Source of the DNA: Aestuariivivens sediminis
GTDB taxonomy: Bacteria; Bacteroidota; Bacteroidia; Flavobacteriales; Flavobacteriaceae
Assembly: GCF_022662105.1 (NCBI RefSeq)
Contig: NZ_JAKMCP010000010.1
Span: 1 to 64,000 of the forward strand
Reading direction: 5' to 3'
Length of the DNA stretch: 64,000 nt
Below are positions 34,825-44,258 of the stretch, piece by piece. A model generated the notes under the pieces. It saw only the letters and a program-made list of their open reading frames with translations, did no database searches and was not told where the DNA came from. The position numbers were made by a program, and so were the translations under genes. How positions within the stretch are numbered: position 1 is the first letter of the stretch; every line of letters begins with the position of its first letter.

Positions 34825-35265
34825 ATGAAATTAGTTTATATCGCTGCGCTGTTGTTTTTACACATATCCTGTAAAACTGATCCAAAGGATAACCCAGCGC
34901 TAATGGAGGTCTGGAAAAATGAAATTCTGGAAACCGAACACCAATTTTCTAAAATGGCTCAAGAGGAAGGCATGAATAAGGCCTTTCTGAAATATGTGGC
35001 GGATGACGGGGTGCTTTTAAGAAATGACAGCCTTATTAAAGGCAAACAATCCATTGAGCACTACATGGAAAATGCCACCTCAAAAGGCTTACAATGGCAG
35101 CCCGATTTTGTGGACGTATCGGCTTCTGGGGATTTAGGTTATACGTATGGAGAATACGTTTACCGGTATCAAGATTCAACCGGTCAAACAAAACAGTCTA
35201 AAGGCATATTCCACACGGTGTGGAAAAGGCAGCCCGATAACAGCTGGAAGTTTGTTTGGGACTAA
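34825..35265 (+). CDS. NTF2-like (DUF4440-type) lipoprotein
   Basis: A 146-residue lipoprotein (lipobox HISC). The fold is DUF4440/SnoaL-like: ETEHQFSKMAQEEGMNKAFLKYVADDGVLLRNDSLIKGKQSIEHYM, then SASGDLGYTYGEYVYRYQDSTG and KSKGIFHTVWKRQPDNSWKFVWD. Such small proteins are common in Bacteroidota, often without known enzymatic function. It follows the hydrolase by 12 bp and is convergent with pcm (4-bp gap). Confidence 0.75.
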   Translation: MKLVYIAALLFLHISCKTDPKDNPALMEVWKNEILETEHQFSKMAQEEGMNKAFLKYVADDGVLLRNDSLIKGKQSIEHYMENATSKGLQWQPDFVDVSASGDLGYTYGEYVYRYQDSTGQTKQSKGIFHTVWKRQPDNSWKFVWD

Positions 35266-35269
35266 GTGC

Positions 35270-35911
35270 CTAATTTTTGTCTTCCAATAATGGCACAAAA
35301 CGAAATTCACCATATTCCTGTTGTTCAAATTCTTTCGGTCCCTTTCTGATAAAAAGGGTCATAATTTGAACATCATGCCCTACGGGGATAACCATTCGCC
35401 CTCCTATTTTTAATTGCGATAACAGCGTTTTCGGGACATGTGGTGCCCCGGCCGTTACAATAATGCCATCAAAAGGAGCTTCATCCTTCAACCCCAGGTA
35501 ACCATCGCCAAAAACGAGCTTTTTGGGACGGTACCCTAATTTAGGTAAAAACTTGCTGGTTTTTTTAAACAATTCATTTTGTCGTTCTATGCTGTATACC
35601 CGTGCCCCCAATTCACACAATACTGCGGTTTGGTAACCGCTTCCCGTACCGATCTCCAGTATTTTGTCTCCGGGTTTAATCTGAAGTAATTCCGTTTGAA
35701 AGGCTACCGTATAAGGCTGTGAAATCGTTTGATCTGCAGCAATGGGAAAGGCGGCATCCCTGTAGGCGTGATCTAAAAACCCGGAATCCATGAACAAATG
35801 TCTGGGGATGTTTCCAATGGCCTTTAATACCTTTTCATCGGTTATCCCTTTGCGTTTTATGGTGTCCACTAGTTTTTGTCGCAGTCCCTGGTGCTTAAAA
35901 GTATCTTTCAA
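35270..35911 (-). CDS. pcm: Protein-L-isoaspartate O-methyltransferase
   Basis: A 213-residue SAM-dependent enzyme methylating isoaspartyl residues to start repair of aged proteins. The class I fold motif DKILEIGTGSGYQTAVL and the family block ADQTISQPYTVAFQTELLQ are clear, with VYSIERQNELF binding the SAM ribose. Length is typical (about 210). It is a single gene, convergent with the lipoprotein at 34825-35265. Confidence 0.96.
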   Translation of the reverse strand: MKDTFKHQGLRQKLVDTIKRKGITDEKVLKAIGNIPRHLFMDSGFLDHAYRDAAFPIAADQTISQPYTVAFQTELLQIKPGDKILEIGTGSGYQTAVLCELGARVYSIERQNELFKKTSKFLPKLGYRPKKLVFGDGYLGLKDEAPFDGIIVTAGAPHVPKTLLSQLKIGGRMVIPVGHDVQIMTLFIRKGPKEFEQQEYGEFRFVPLLEDKN

Positions 35912-36121
35912 TTTATGGTATCGTTTAGTTGGCTAAAATTAAATAAACATTTAAAACAAGCGGTAACAATTTATAAAAATATAGGGTTTCGAATTTTTTA
36001 ATTTCTGCCACCAGTATGGAAGGCTTTTAGTAATCGTCTTCCGATACTTTTTATAAATTTTCACTTCAATTGATTTAATACACACTTTAAATATCTTATT
36101 TTTGTTGAAAACGAAACAATT

Positions 36122-37081
36122 ATGCTAAAAGCAGGTGTTCTTGGTGCTGGTCACCTTGGAAAAATTCATTTGAGACTTTTAAAGCAATCTGAAAAATACA
36201 ATCTCGTTGGCTTTTATGATGCCGATGCGGACAATGGTCGAAGAGTAGCCCAGGAATTAGGGTATACGTTTTTCGATTCCATAGAATCCCTTATTGATGC
36301 GGTGGACATGGTAGATATTGTCACACCGACTCTATCCCATTATGAATGTGCTAAAATGGCTATAGCCAAGGGAAAACATATTTTTATTGAAAAGCCGATT
36401 ACCAATACGGTTGAAGAGGCTGAACACATTAGAGCGTTACTGGCGAAACATAATCTTCGCGGACAAGTAGGACATGTAGAGCGTTTTAACCCTGCTTTTG
36501 TCGCTGTTAAAAACGACATCAAATCACCGATGTTTATAGAAACACACCGCTTGGCCGAGTTCAATCCTCGCGGGACGGACGTCCCCGTGGTTTTGGATTT
36601 AATGATTCATGATATCGATATTATTTTAAGTATTGTAAAATCTGAGATTCGGCATATTTCAGCCAGTGGAGTTGCCGTAATTAGTGATACCCCCGATATT
36701 GCCAATGCGCGTATTGAATTTGAAAATGGCTGTGTGGCGAATTTAACAGCCAGTAGAATTTCGCTTAAAAAAATGCGAAAGGCACGCTTTTTTCAGAAGG
36801 ATGCCTATATCTCCGTGGATTTTTTGTCCAAAACATGTGAAGTGGTGAAAATGAAGGATGCTCCTGAAAGACCGGATGATTTTGATATGATTTTACAAAA
36901 TGCTGAAGGTGTAAAAAAGCAAATTTATTTTGACAATCCCAAAATAACCGAAACCAATTCGATTTTAGATGAATTAGAGACTTTTGCCGATGCCATTACT
37001 AATGATACAACACCTGTTGTAACCCTTCATGATGGTACCGAAGCCCTTCGTGTGGCCACTCAAATCATTAATTGTTTTTAA
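36122..37081 (+). CDS. Gfo/Idh/MocA-family oxidoreductase
   Basis: A 319-residue NAD(P)-dependent sugar-type oxidoreductase. The N-terminal Rossmann motif is GAGHLGKIHLRLL, EKPITN carries the conserved EKP catalytic signature (about residue 95), and the second domain (MFIETHRLAEFNPRGTDVPVVLDLMIHDIDIILS) is typical. It is likely first in a run of plus-strand genes. A TATTTTTG -7 box lies at 36097-36104. Which substrate it oxidises is unknown. Confidence 0.9.
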   Translation: MLKAGVLGAGHLGKIHLRLLKQSEKYNLVGFYDADADNGRRVAQELGYTFFDSIESLIDAVDMVDIVTPTLSHYECAKMAIAKGKHIFIEKPITNTVEEAEHIRALLAKHNLRGQVGHVERFNPAFVAVKNDIKSPMFIETHRLAEFNPRGTDVPVVLDLMIHDIDIILSIVKSEIRHISASGVAVISDTPDIANARIEFENGCVANLTASRISLKKMRKARFFQKDAYISVDFLSKTCEVVKMKDAPERPDDFDMILQNAEGVKKQIYFDNPKITETNSILDELETFADAITNDTTPVVTLHDGTEALRVATQIINCF

Positions 37082-37177
37082 AATCGAGCATCCATACTAC
37101 AACCAAAGATGGTATTCATAAATTAGGAATATGTATAGCATTTGTAACGTATTGGCTTTCAATAATTTTTTTCAAAT

Positions 37178-38068
37178 ATGAAAAACGTAGCAGTTATCGG
37201 CGCAGGAACCATGGGAAATGGTATTGCGCATACCTTTGCCCAAAGTGGATTCAAAGTGCAGCTTATTGATGTGAATGAGACTGCCTTGAAAAATGGAATG
37301 GAGACCATATCGCATAATTTAGAGAGAATGGTCTCTAAAGAAACGATAACGGAAAAGGATAAAGCAGAAACCTTAGGCAACATTTCCACTTTTACCAATC
37401 TCATCGAAGGGGTTGAATATGCCAGTTTAGTCATTGAAGCAGCCACAGAACGTGTCGATTTAAAGCTTAATATATTTCAACAATTAGCGGAGGCCTGTCC
37501 GGAAGATACGATTTTAGCGACCAATACCTCCTCTATTTCCATCACTCAAATTGCAGCAGTAACCACAAGACCTGAAATGGTTATAGGGATGCATTTTATG
37601 AATCCGGTGCCCGTCATGAAACTCGTCGAGGTTATTCGTGGCTATAATACCAGTGATGCGGTTACACGTACCATTCTGGAATTGTCTGAGACCTTGGGTA
37701 AGGTTCCGGTCGTTGTACAGGACTATCCCGGTTTTGTTGCCAACCGAATTTTAATGCCAATGATTAATGAGTCTATCGAAACGCTATATCATGGTGTAGC
37801 CGGTGTTGCCGAAATCGATACGGTTATGAAATTAGGGATGGCCCATCCCATGGGACCGCTTCAATTAGCAGATTTTATAGGATTGGACATTTGTCTTTCC
37901 ATTTTAGAGGTCATGTATGAAGGCTTTAAGAACCCTAAATATGCCCCATGTCCTTTATTGGTAAATATGGTTAGGGCGGGCAAACTGGGCGTTAAATCCG
38001 GTGAAGGGTTTTACGATTATTCCGTAAGCAAAAAAGCAGAAACTATTGCGGCACAGTTTACCCCATAA
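37178..38068 (+). CDS. 3-hydroxybutyryl-CoA dehydrogenase
   Basis: A 296-residue NAD-dependent dehydrogenase of the short 3-hydroxyacyl-CoA family. N-terminal GAGTMGNGIAHTFAQSGF binds NAD. The catalytic region HFMNPVPVMKLVEVI and the C-terminal domain (GFVANRILMPMINESI, LGMAHPMGPLQLADFIGLDICLSILE) are conserved. It oxidises or reduces C4 3-hydroxyacyl-CoA in fatty-acid degradation or hydroxybutyrate metabolism. Length matches Hbd/PaaH. Neighbours are housekeeping genes. Confidence 0.94.
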   Translation: MKNVAVIGAGTMGNGIAHTFAQSGFKVQLIDVNETALKNGMETISHNLERMVSKETITEKDKAETLGNISTFTNLIEGVEYASLVIEAATERVDLKLNIFQQLAEACPEDTILATNTSSISITQIAAVTTRPEMVIGMHFMNPVPVMKLVEVIRGYNTSDAVTRTILELSETLGKVPVVVQDYPGFVANRILMPMINESIETLYHGVAGVAEIDTVMKLGMAHPMGPLQLADFIGLDICLSILEVMYEGFKNPKYAPCPLLVNMVRAGKLGVKSGEGFYDYSVSKKAETIAAQFTP

Positions 38069-38130
38069 ATGGGATTAAGCGAAGTATCACATGATAAAGG
38101 TACTGTTACAATTACCCATCGGTTCATTTT

Positions 38131-39354
38131 ATGACAAAAATAAAGCCATTTAAAGCAGTAAGACCAACAAGAGACAAAGTCAGTTTAGTCGCCTCTCGTT
38201 CTTATCAAACCTATACCAAAGATGAGATCAGGGCACGATTAAATTACAATCCGTTCTCATTCTTGCATATCATAAATCCGGGTTATAGATACGATCAAAA
38301 AATTACGGGTAGGGAACGTTATACATTGGTCAGGAACCGCTATTTGGAATTTAAGGAAAACCATATTTTTATTCAGGATGAAATGCCTTGTTTTTATGTG
38401 TACAAAATCGTTAACAGAGAAGGCCATGAATGTTCAGGTATCATTGCTGCTGCCAGTACCCTGGACTACGAACAGGGTATTATCAAAAGACATGAAGACA
38501 CGATTGAGTATCGTGAGCATATATTTAAGGACTATTTGAAAATAACAGGTTTTAATGCAGAACCTGTACTTCTTACCTATCCGGATAACACGGTTATTTC
38601 AGAAATAATTGAAAAGGCACAAACGGGACGTGCCGAATTTGAGTTTACAACCACCAACAGGGATACCCACTACTTATGGCTATTGAATGATGAAAGGCTA
38701 ATGGAAACCATTGAAAAGGAATTTGAGTCCATTCCAAGGGTTTATATTGCGGACGGACATCATCGTTTAGCGTCTTCACATTTACTTTCCAAAGACATGC
38801 AATCCGGTATGGAAAAGGATTCGTACAACTATTTTATGAGTTATTTGATACCGGAATCCCATTTAAGGATTTACGAATTCAACAGACTGATTCAAGACTT
38901 AAATGGATGGAGTAAAAATGATTTTTTAATGCAATTGGATACCTGGTTTAGAATAGAAAACAGAGGTGAAAAGGTATATCAACCTACCAAGAAACATCAT
39001 TTTAGCATGTATTTGGATGGGCATTTCTATTCCTTGTATTTAAGAAGCACCTATGCTATGCATACGGCTTTGGATGCCCTGGACACTCAAATATTATATA
39101 AAACCATTTTAGAACCTATTTTAGGGCTCTCCGATCTGCGCAATGACACCCGTATTGCGTATTCATCCGGTAATAATGATGTGGTGACGATTAAGACCAA
39201 GGTAGATTCAGGAGCTTATGCTGTTGGATTTGGTCTGGTTCCCATTACGGTCTACGAATTGAAAGCTATTGCTGATGCCGGACAAACGATGCCTCCAAAA
39301 AGCACCTGCATCACTCCAAAATTACGCAGTGGGCTAACCATCTATGAATTTTAA
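38131..39354 (+). CDS. DUF1015 family protein
   Basis: A 407-residue protein conserved across Bacteroidota and other bacteria. Typical blocks are the N-terminal IKPFKAVRPTRDKVSLVASRSYQTYTKDEIRARLNYNPFSFLHIINPG and YIADGHHRLASSH in the centre, with the C-terminal VPITVYELKAIADAGQTMPPKSTCITPKLRSGL. The HHR block and glutamate residues suggest an enzyme, but none has been identified. It precedes the PLP-binding protein gene by 30 bp. Confidence 0.88.
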   Translation: MTKIKPFKAVRPTRDKVSLVASRSYQTYTKDEIRARLNYNPFSFLHIINPGYRYDQKITGRERYTLVRNRYLEFKENHIFIQDEMPCFYVYKIVNREGHECSGIIAAASTLDYEQGIIKRHEDTIEYREHIFKDYLKITGFNAEPVLLTYPDNTVISEIIEKAQTGRAEFEFTTTNRDTHYLWLLNDERLMETIEKEFESIPRVYIADGHHRLASSHLLSKDMQSGMEKDSYNYFMSYLIPESHLRIYEFNRLIQDLNGWSKNDFLMQLDTWFRIENRGEKVYQPTKKHHFSMYLDGHFYSLYLRSTYAMHTALDALDTQILYKTILEPILGLSDLRNDTRIAYSSGNNDVVTIKTKVDSGAYAVGFGLVPITVYELKAIADAGQTMPPKSTCITPKLRSGLTIYEF

Positions 39355-39384
39355 TTAACCACCCTTAGTGACTAAAGCAGAACG

Positions 39385-40053
39385 ATGTCTATATCAGAAA
39401 ATTTAAAAAAAATAAAGGCCACTTTACCGGATCATGTTACCCTTGTCGCCGTTTCTAAAACGAAGCCCATAAGTGATATTATGGAAGCGTATCAGGCCGG
39501 TCATCGCGTTTTTGGAGAAAACAAAATTCAGGAAATGGTGGAAAAGTATGAGCAACTGCCCAGGGATATTGAATGGCATATGATTGGTCATGTTCAGCGC
39601 AATAAAGTAAAATATATGGCACCATTTGTCCATGTCATTCATGGTGTGGATCAAATAAAGTTATTAAAGGAAATCAACAAGCAAGCTCAAAAGCACAATC
39701 GCATTATACAGTGTTTATTACAAATAAAAATCGCTGAAGAGGACTCGAAATTTGGAATGACCTTCGACAATGCCCGATCTCTTATTACCGGCAGTGAAGT
39801 TTCGGAATTAAAAAACATTAAAATTGTCGGGCTTATGGGAATGGCTACTTTTACTGATGATATGGATCAGGTCGAACAAGAGTTCTCCCGATTAAGAAGT
39901 ACTTTTGAAAACCTGAAACAACATTCGGCCTCGAATGTTGATCTTTCCATCTTAAGCATGGGGATGAGTGGTGATTATAAATTGGCTTTAGCCTGCGGCA
40001 GCACCATGATTCGAGTAGGAAGTAGTATATTTGGGGAGCGTAATTACCATTAA
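39385..40053 (+). CDS. YggS-family pyridoxal phosphate homeostasis protein
   Basis: A 222-residue PLP-binding protein that helps keep the free PLP pool and amino/keto acid balance. The PLP lysine is in VSKTKP (about residue 25), followed by FGENKIQEMVEKYE and WHMIGHVQRNKVKY; the C-terminal block is LSMGMSGDYKLALACGSTMIRVGSSIFG. Length matches the family. It is followed 17 bp later by the exonuclease gene. Confidence 0.94.
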   Translation: MSISENLKKIKATLPDHVTLVAVSKTKPISDIMEAYQAGHRVFGENKIQEMVEKYEQLPRDIEWHMIGHVQRNKVKYMAPFVHVIHGVDQIKLLKEINKQAQKHNRIIQCLLQIKIAEEDSKFGMTFDNARSLITGSEVSELKNIKIVGLMGMATFTDDMDQVEQEFSRLRSTFENLKQHSASNVDLSILSMGMSGDYKLALACGSTMIRVGSSIFGERNYH

Positions 40054-40070
40054 TCTTAAACCATAATTAT

Positions 40071-41432
40071 ATCTACGCCATACTAGACATAGAAACCACT
40101 GGGGGGAAGTACAATGAAGAGGGCATTACCGAAATTGCTATCTACAAATATGACGGTCATTCCATTGTCGATCAGTTTATCAGTCTGATCAATCCGGAGC
40201 GTGAGATCCAACCTTTTGTAATAAACCTTACCGGCATTAACAGTCAAATGCTACGTCATGCCCCGAAGTTTTATGAAGTGGCGAAACGTATTGTAGAAAT
40301 AACATCCGACTGTGTGGTAGTGGCCCATAATGCCCAATTCGATTATCGCATATTATGCATGGAGTTTCGCAGACTGGGCTATGAGTTTGAGCGAAGAACG
40401 CTTTGCACTGTAGAATTAGCCAAACATCTCATTCCCGGGCAACCCACCTATAGTCTTGGAAAATTGGTTAGAGCATTAGGGATTCCCGTTTCCGATAGAC
40501 ATCGCGCAGCGGGAGATGCCCAAGCGACGGTAAAACTGTTTAAAATGCTCATGGATAAGGACGTATCCAAAACAATTATCCAAAACAATATCAGGCTGGA
40601 TCCCAAATATCAGTTAGAGCCTAAACATATCGATATTATTGCAGATCTGCCTTCCTTAACCGGGGTGTATTATATCCACAAATCCGATGGCGAAATCATC
40701 TATATTGGTAAAAGTAAAAATATAAAAAGACGTATCAATCAACATTTTACCAGTACCAATCACAAGTCAAAAAAAATCCAACAATTAGTGAGTACGGTAA
40801 CCTATGAGGCCACGGGTAGCGAACTGGTGGCACTGTTAAAGGAAAGTGAAGAAATTAAACGGGTCAGGCCCATTTTCAATAGAGCTTTAAGACGAACCAT
40901 CTTTACACATGCACTTTTCAGTTTTAAAGACGATCAGGACTACATGAATTTAAAAATTGATGTTGCCGATGGCCGAAAACATCCCATTACCACTTTTAGT
41001 AATCGCCAAAGCGGTAAAAGCTTCATGGTGAAAGCTGTTGAGGATTATAAGCTTTGCCAGAAATTAGTCGGGCTGTATAAAACAAAGACCAGTTGTTTTA
41101 ATTATGATATCAAAGCTTGTCATGGGGCCTGCGTTCAGGAAGAAGCACCGGAACAGTACAATAAACGTGTAGAAGCCTTAATTGATAAAAACAGTTATGC
41201 CAATAAAAATATGGTCATTATAGATTCCGGACGAGATATTGATGAACGGAGTGCCATATTGATCAAAAATGGTGTTTTTAAAGGCGTCGGTTTTTATAAC
41301 TTGAATTATCAAATTCGGAATATTGAGGTGTTGGAATCCATAATTACGCCCATGCAAAACAATAGGGATACCCAACACATTATTCAAAGTTATTTGAGGA
41401 AAAACAAAAAAGTCAAACAACTCATTTTATAA
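40071..41432 (+). CDS. DEDDh exonuclease / GIY-YIG / UvrC-like fusion protein
   Basis: A roughly 453-residue DNA-repair-type protein. The N-terminal 3'-5' exonuclease domain has DIETTGG, the middle motif HNAQFDYRIL and HRAAGDAQATVKLF (DEDDh). A GIY-YIG nuclease domain follows (GVYYIHKSDGEIIYIGKSKNIKRRINQHF), then a UvrC-type Cys-containing region (CFNYDIKACHGACVQ). This DnaQ-plus-Cho-like design is known in actinobacteria and Bacteroidota. The first in-frame ATG is at 40248, which would delete the catalytic DIETT motif. In the homologous position (normally MYAILDIETTGG) the codon is ATC at 40071, and no ATG, GTG or TTG lies between the in-frame stop at 40041 and 40248. I place the start at 40071 provisionally. 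Confidence 0.85.
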   Translation: MYAILDIETTGGKYNEEGITEIAIYKYDGHSIVDQFISLINPEREIQPFVINLTGINSQMLRHAPKFYEVAKRIVEITSDCVVVAHNAQFDYRILCMEFRRLGYEFERRTLCTVELAKHLIPGQPTYSLGKLVRALGIPVSDRHRAAGDAQATVKLFKMLMDKDVSKTIIQNNIRLDPKYQLEPKHIDIIADLPSLTGVYYIHKSDGEIIYIGKSKNIKRRINQHFTSTNHKSKKIQQLVSTVTYEATGSELVALLKESEEIKRVRPIFNRALRRTIFTHALFSFKDDQDYMNLKIDVADGRKHPITTFSNRQSGKSFMVKAVEDYKLCQKLVGLYKTKTSCFNYDIKACHGACVQEEAPEQYNKRVEALIDKNSYANKNMVIIDSGRDIDERSAILIKNGVFKGVGFYNLNYQIRNIEVLESIITPMQNNRDTQHIIQSYLRKNKKVKQLIL

Positions 41433-41434
41433 AG

Positions 41435-41764
41435 ATGTGTAAAAAATCGACCCGATTAATGATTGTCCTTTTTAGTAGTATCCTGTTCAGTCCGTCCAAT
41501 TATAATGCCGAGTCCTTTAAAGTGACCTCAGGAGATCTTGAGGCAACGACCAAGGATAAGGATGCCTTAGCCACGGCCCAGGTAATATATGAAAACGGCA
41601 ACAGTTTCGTCGATAAGAACAATTACGGGTTACAGACCGAAGTTAAACGCAAACTAAAGACTCCCCTATTGCCTGCCGACTATGACCCATACCTTAAAGC
41701 GTTTATGAATACGATGGTGGATGTTCAAAAAAACAGTATAATAGTACTAAACAGGAAAATATAG
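41435..41764 (+). CDS. Small exported protein of unknown function
   Basis: A 109-residue protein with a signal-type N-terminus (RLMIVLFSSILFSPSNYNA). The rest is polar without recognisable motif (TSGDLEATTKDKDALATAQVIYENGNSFVDKNNYGLQTEVKRKLKTPLLPADYDPYLKAFMNTMVDVQ). It begins 2 bp after the exonuclease stop, so is probably in the same transcript, and precedes the K+ channel. No family recognised. Confidence 0.55.
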   Translation: MCKKSTRLMIVLFSSILFSPSNYNAESFKVTSGDLEATTKDKDALATAQVIYENGNSFVDKNNYGLQTEVKRKLKTPLLPADYDPYLKAFMNTMVDVQKNSIIVLNRKI

Positions 41765-41789
41765 TTCTTTATTTATTATTTTTGGACAT

Positions 41790-42665
41790 ATGAGCAAATT
41801 CACAAGGAACCGATGGCGATTGAAACTTCAAGAAATTATTTATGAAGCCGACACGCCTGCCGGAAAGTTGTTTGATGTCGTTCTGCTCATTACCATTTTG
41901 GCCAGCATCGTTTTGGTCATGCTGGAAAGTGTTAGGACCATTGATGCAGAGTACCATTCCTTTTTAAACATTTCGGAATGGGTAATTACCATTTTGTTCA
42001 GTTTGGAATACATCGCCCGCATCATCACTGTTAAAAAACCGTTTAAATATATATTTAGTTTTTATGGCCTTGTCGATTTTCTGTCCACGATACCCAAGTA
42101 CATCTCCTTAATTGTAGGTGGCGTACATGCCCTGGCAGCCCTAAGAGCGCTTCGTTTACTACGTGTTTTTAGGATCTTAAAACTGGCACGTTACCTCGGG
42201 GCATCCCATACGCTCATGAATGCCATAAAGGCCAGTCGGGCCAAAATATCGGTGTTTTTATTTGCCGTACTTATAGTAGCCATTATTTTAGGAACTATCA
42301 TGTACCTCATTGAAGGGGAAGCCAATGGATTTACCAATATTCCTAAAGGCGTTTACTGGTGCATTGTAACCCTAACCACAGTTGGCTTTGGTGATATAGC
42401 GCCTCAAACGCCTTTAGGCCAGTTTATTGCGTCTTTGGTTATGATTTTGGGGTATGGCATAATTGCAGTCCCTACCGGAATTGTTTCTGCGGAATACACG
42501 AGTCAAAGTAGGACAAGAAAGGAAACAGAGCCAGAAAATGAATTGAATAAGGCTCAGGAATCGATCCCGTTAAACTCTCAATGTTGTTCTAATTGTTTAA
42601 GCGAATCCCATCGCGATGATGCCGAGTTTTGCTTTAAATGTGGTGCCAGGTTACATCATGACTAA
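41790..42665 (+). CDS. Voltage-gated-type potassium channel with C-terminal zinc ribbon
   Basis: A 291-residue ion channel of the Kv-like family. Six transmembrane segments lie between about residues 25 and 235, with a voltage-sensor-like S4 (ALRALRLLRVFRILKLARYLG) and the pore filter TTVGFGD. The cytoplasmic tail ends in two CxxC pairs (CSNC, CFKC) that form a zinc-ribbon-like element, an uncommon addition. Its role is probably K+ flux and membrane potential; gating is not known. The miaA start overlaps its last 8 bases. Confidence 0.88.
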   Translation: MSKFTRNRWRLKLQEIIYEADTPAGKLFDVVLLITILASIVLVMLESVRTIDAEYHSFLNISEWVITILFSLEYIARIITVKKPFKYIFSFYGLVDFLSTIPKYISLIVGGVHALAALRALRLLRVFRILKLARYLGASHTLMNAIKASRAKISVFLFAVLIVAIILGTIMYLIEGEANGFTNIPKGVYWCIVTLTTVGFGDIAPQTPLGQFIASLVMILGYGIIAVPTGIVSAEYTSQSRTRKETEPENELNKAQESIPLNSQCCSNCLSESHRDDAEFCFKCGARLHHD

Positions 42666-43581
42666 ATATGTACTTTCCATTATTGGTCCAACCGCCATTG
42701 GTAAAACGGCGTTAAGTATAAAAGTGGCCCAACATTTTAAAACGGAGATCCTTTCTGCCGATTCCAGGCAGTTTTTTAAAGAAATGGCAATAGGTACTGC
42801 GGTCCCGAGTCCGGAGGAATTATCGAAAGTAAAACATCATTTCATCCATCACAAATCCATACATGACTCTTATAATGTCGGAGCATTTGAAAAGGACGCC
42901 ATAAACCGTTTGGAAGACCTGTTTAAAACACAGAATATTGTTGTGATGGTTGGTGGATCCGGACTCTACGTTGATGCCATTACAAAAGGACTGGATGATT
43001 TTCCAAACGTAGATCCTAAAATTAGGACAAGATTAAACCGTGAACTTGAAACCAAAGGCCTGGAACCATTACAGGATCAACTCAAGGCACTGGACCTAAA
43101 CGCCTATCATACGATTGCCATCGCTAATCCACACCGTGTGATTCGGGCTCTTGAGGTTTGTATAGGCACCAATAGGCCCTATTCCTCCTACTTAAATAAA
43201 TTAAAGGACAACCGTCCTTTTAAAACGATAACCATAGGTCTCACTGCAGATCGTGAAATCATTTATGACCGCATAAACCGGCGGGTGGACACGATGATTG
43301 AAGCGGGATTGCTTGATGAAGTGAAGACCCTTCTGCCCCATCGGCATTTAAATGCATTGAATACCGTGGGTTACAAGGAACTGTTCCGCTATTTTGAGGG
43401 GCAATGGCCCTTGGAATTTGCCATTTCGGAAATTAAGAAAAATTCACGACGTTTCGCGAAACGTCAACTCACCTGGTTTAGAAAAGACCCCGATATTTTA
43501 TGGTTTGAGCACAGCACGTCAACAGAACACATCATACAGTCCCTACAAGCTGCAATACCGTTTAAAAATGGAGCCTCATGA
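42658..43581 (+). CDS. miaA: tRNA dimethylallyltransferase
   Basis: A 307-residue enzyme adding the isopentenyl group to A37 of tRNAs reading UNN codons. I chose the ATG at 42658 (MTKYVLSIIGPTAIGKTALSIKVA) because the P-loop GPTAIGKT starts the family; the open frame upstream overlaps the channel gene. The SADSRQFFKEMAIGTA and LVGGSGLY-like (VVMVGGSGLYVDAITKGL) motifs are present. It overlaps the channel gene by 8 bp and the acetyltransferase by 4 bp (ATGA). Confidence 0.95.
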   Translation: MTKYVLSIIGPTAIGKTALSIKVAQHFKTEILSADSRQFFKEMAIGTAVPSPEELSKVKHHFIHHKSIHDSYNVGAFEKDAINRLEDLFKTQNIVVMVGGSGLYVDAITKGLDDFPNVDPKIRTRLNRELETKGLEPLQDQLKALDLNAYHTIAIANPHRVIRALEVCIGTNRPYSSYLNKLKDNRPFKTITIGLTADREIIYDRINRRVDTMIEAGLLDEVKTLLPHRHLNALNTVGYKELFRYFEGQWPLEFAISEIKKNSRRFAKRQLTWFRKDPDILWFEHSTSTEHIIQSLQAAIPFKNGAS

Positions 43582-44258
43582 ATAGCCCCGATGAAAGACC
43601 ACTCGACAATCCGGTATGGTATGCCTTGACAGAACATCAGTTTAATGAAGCCATTGATTATGGAAATGTCAAGTTCTATCATCCTGATTATGCGCCGTTT
43701 GGGGCCTTTATAAATCACCAAGATACCAGTGCGGCAATAGAAAAACATGCGCGACTCATCCGGGATTTTTTTATTGTTGGCGAAAAACCTCGGCTACCCA
43801 TGCATTTTAAGTCACCGAAGCAATATATAGGGTTGCAAATGATCAATTATAACAGAATCAATCATCCGATCACAGAAGGTATTACTGAATTAACAGATTC
43901 GCATTATGACGACTTAATTCGGTTAATAAAATTGGTCTATCCGGAATATTTTAAATCTAAAACCCAGCAACTTGGACAGTATTATGGGATTTACAAAAAT
44001 GGTGAATTGGTTGCAGCGGCTGGCGAACGTATGCAGACCCGGAATTTTATTGAGATTAGTGCTGTAATCACACATCCCCATCATACCGGAAAGGGGTTTG
44101 CCAAACAATTGATAGCACATACCGCTGAGCACATTTTTAACAAAGGGAAGGTCCCTTTTCTCCATGTGGATGAAACCAACACGAATGCCATTCAACTCTA
44201 TTTGAAAATGGGTTTTACTATAAGAAGACGATTTAGTTTTTGGAAAATTAGCGTTTAA
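43578..44258 (+). CDS. GNAT family acetyltransferase
   Basis: A 226-residue protein. The N-terminal half (ALTEHQFNEAIDYGNVKFYHPDYAPFGAF) is a family-specific extension; the C-terminal half is a GNAT fold with the acetyl-CoA loop HPHHTGKGFAKQLI and FLHVDETNTNAIQLYLKMGFTIRRRFSFWK. It starts inside the miaA stop (ATGA), so is translated with it, and is convergent with parC (4-bp overlap). The substrate is unknown. Confidence 0.85.
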   Translation: MNSPDERPLDNPVWYALTEHQFNEAIDYGNVKFYHPDYAPFGAFINHQDTSAAIEKHARLIRDFFIVGEKPRLPMHFKSPKQYIGLQMINYNRINHPITEGITELTDSHYDDLIRLIKLVYPEYFKSKTQQLGQYYGIYKNGELVAAAGERMQTRNFIEISAVITHPHHTGKGFAKQLIAHTAEHIFNKGKVPFLHVDETNTNAIQLYLKMGFTIRRRFSFWKISV

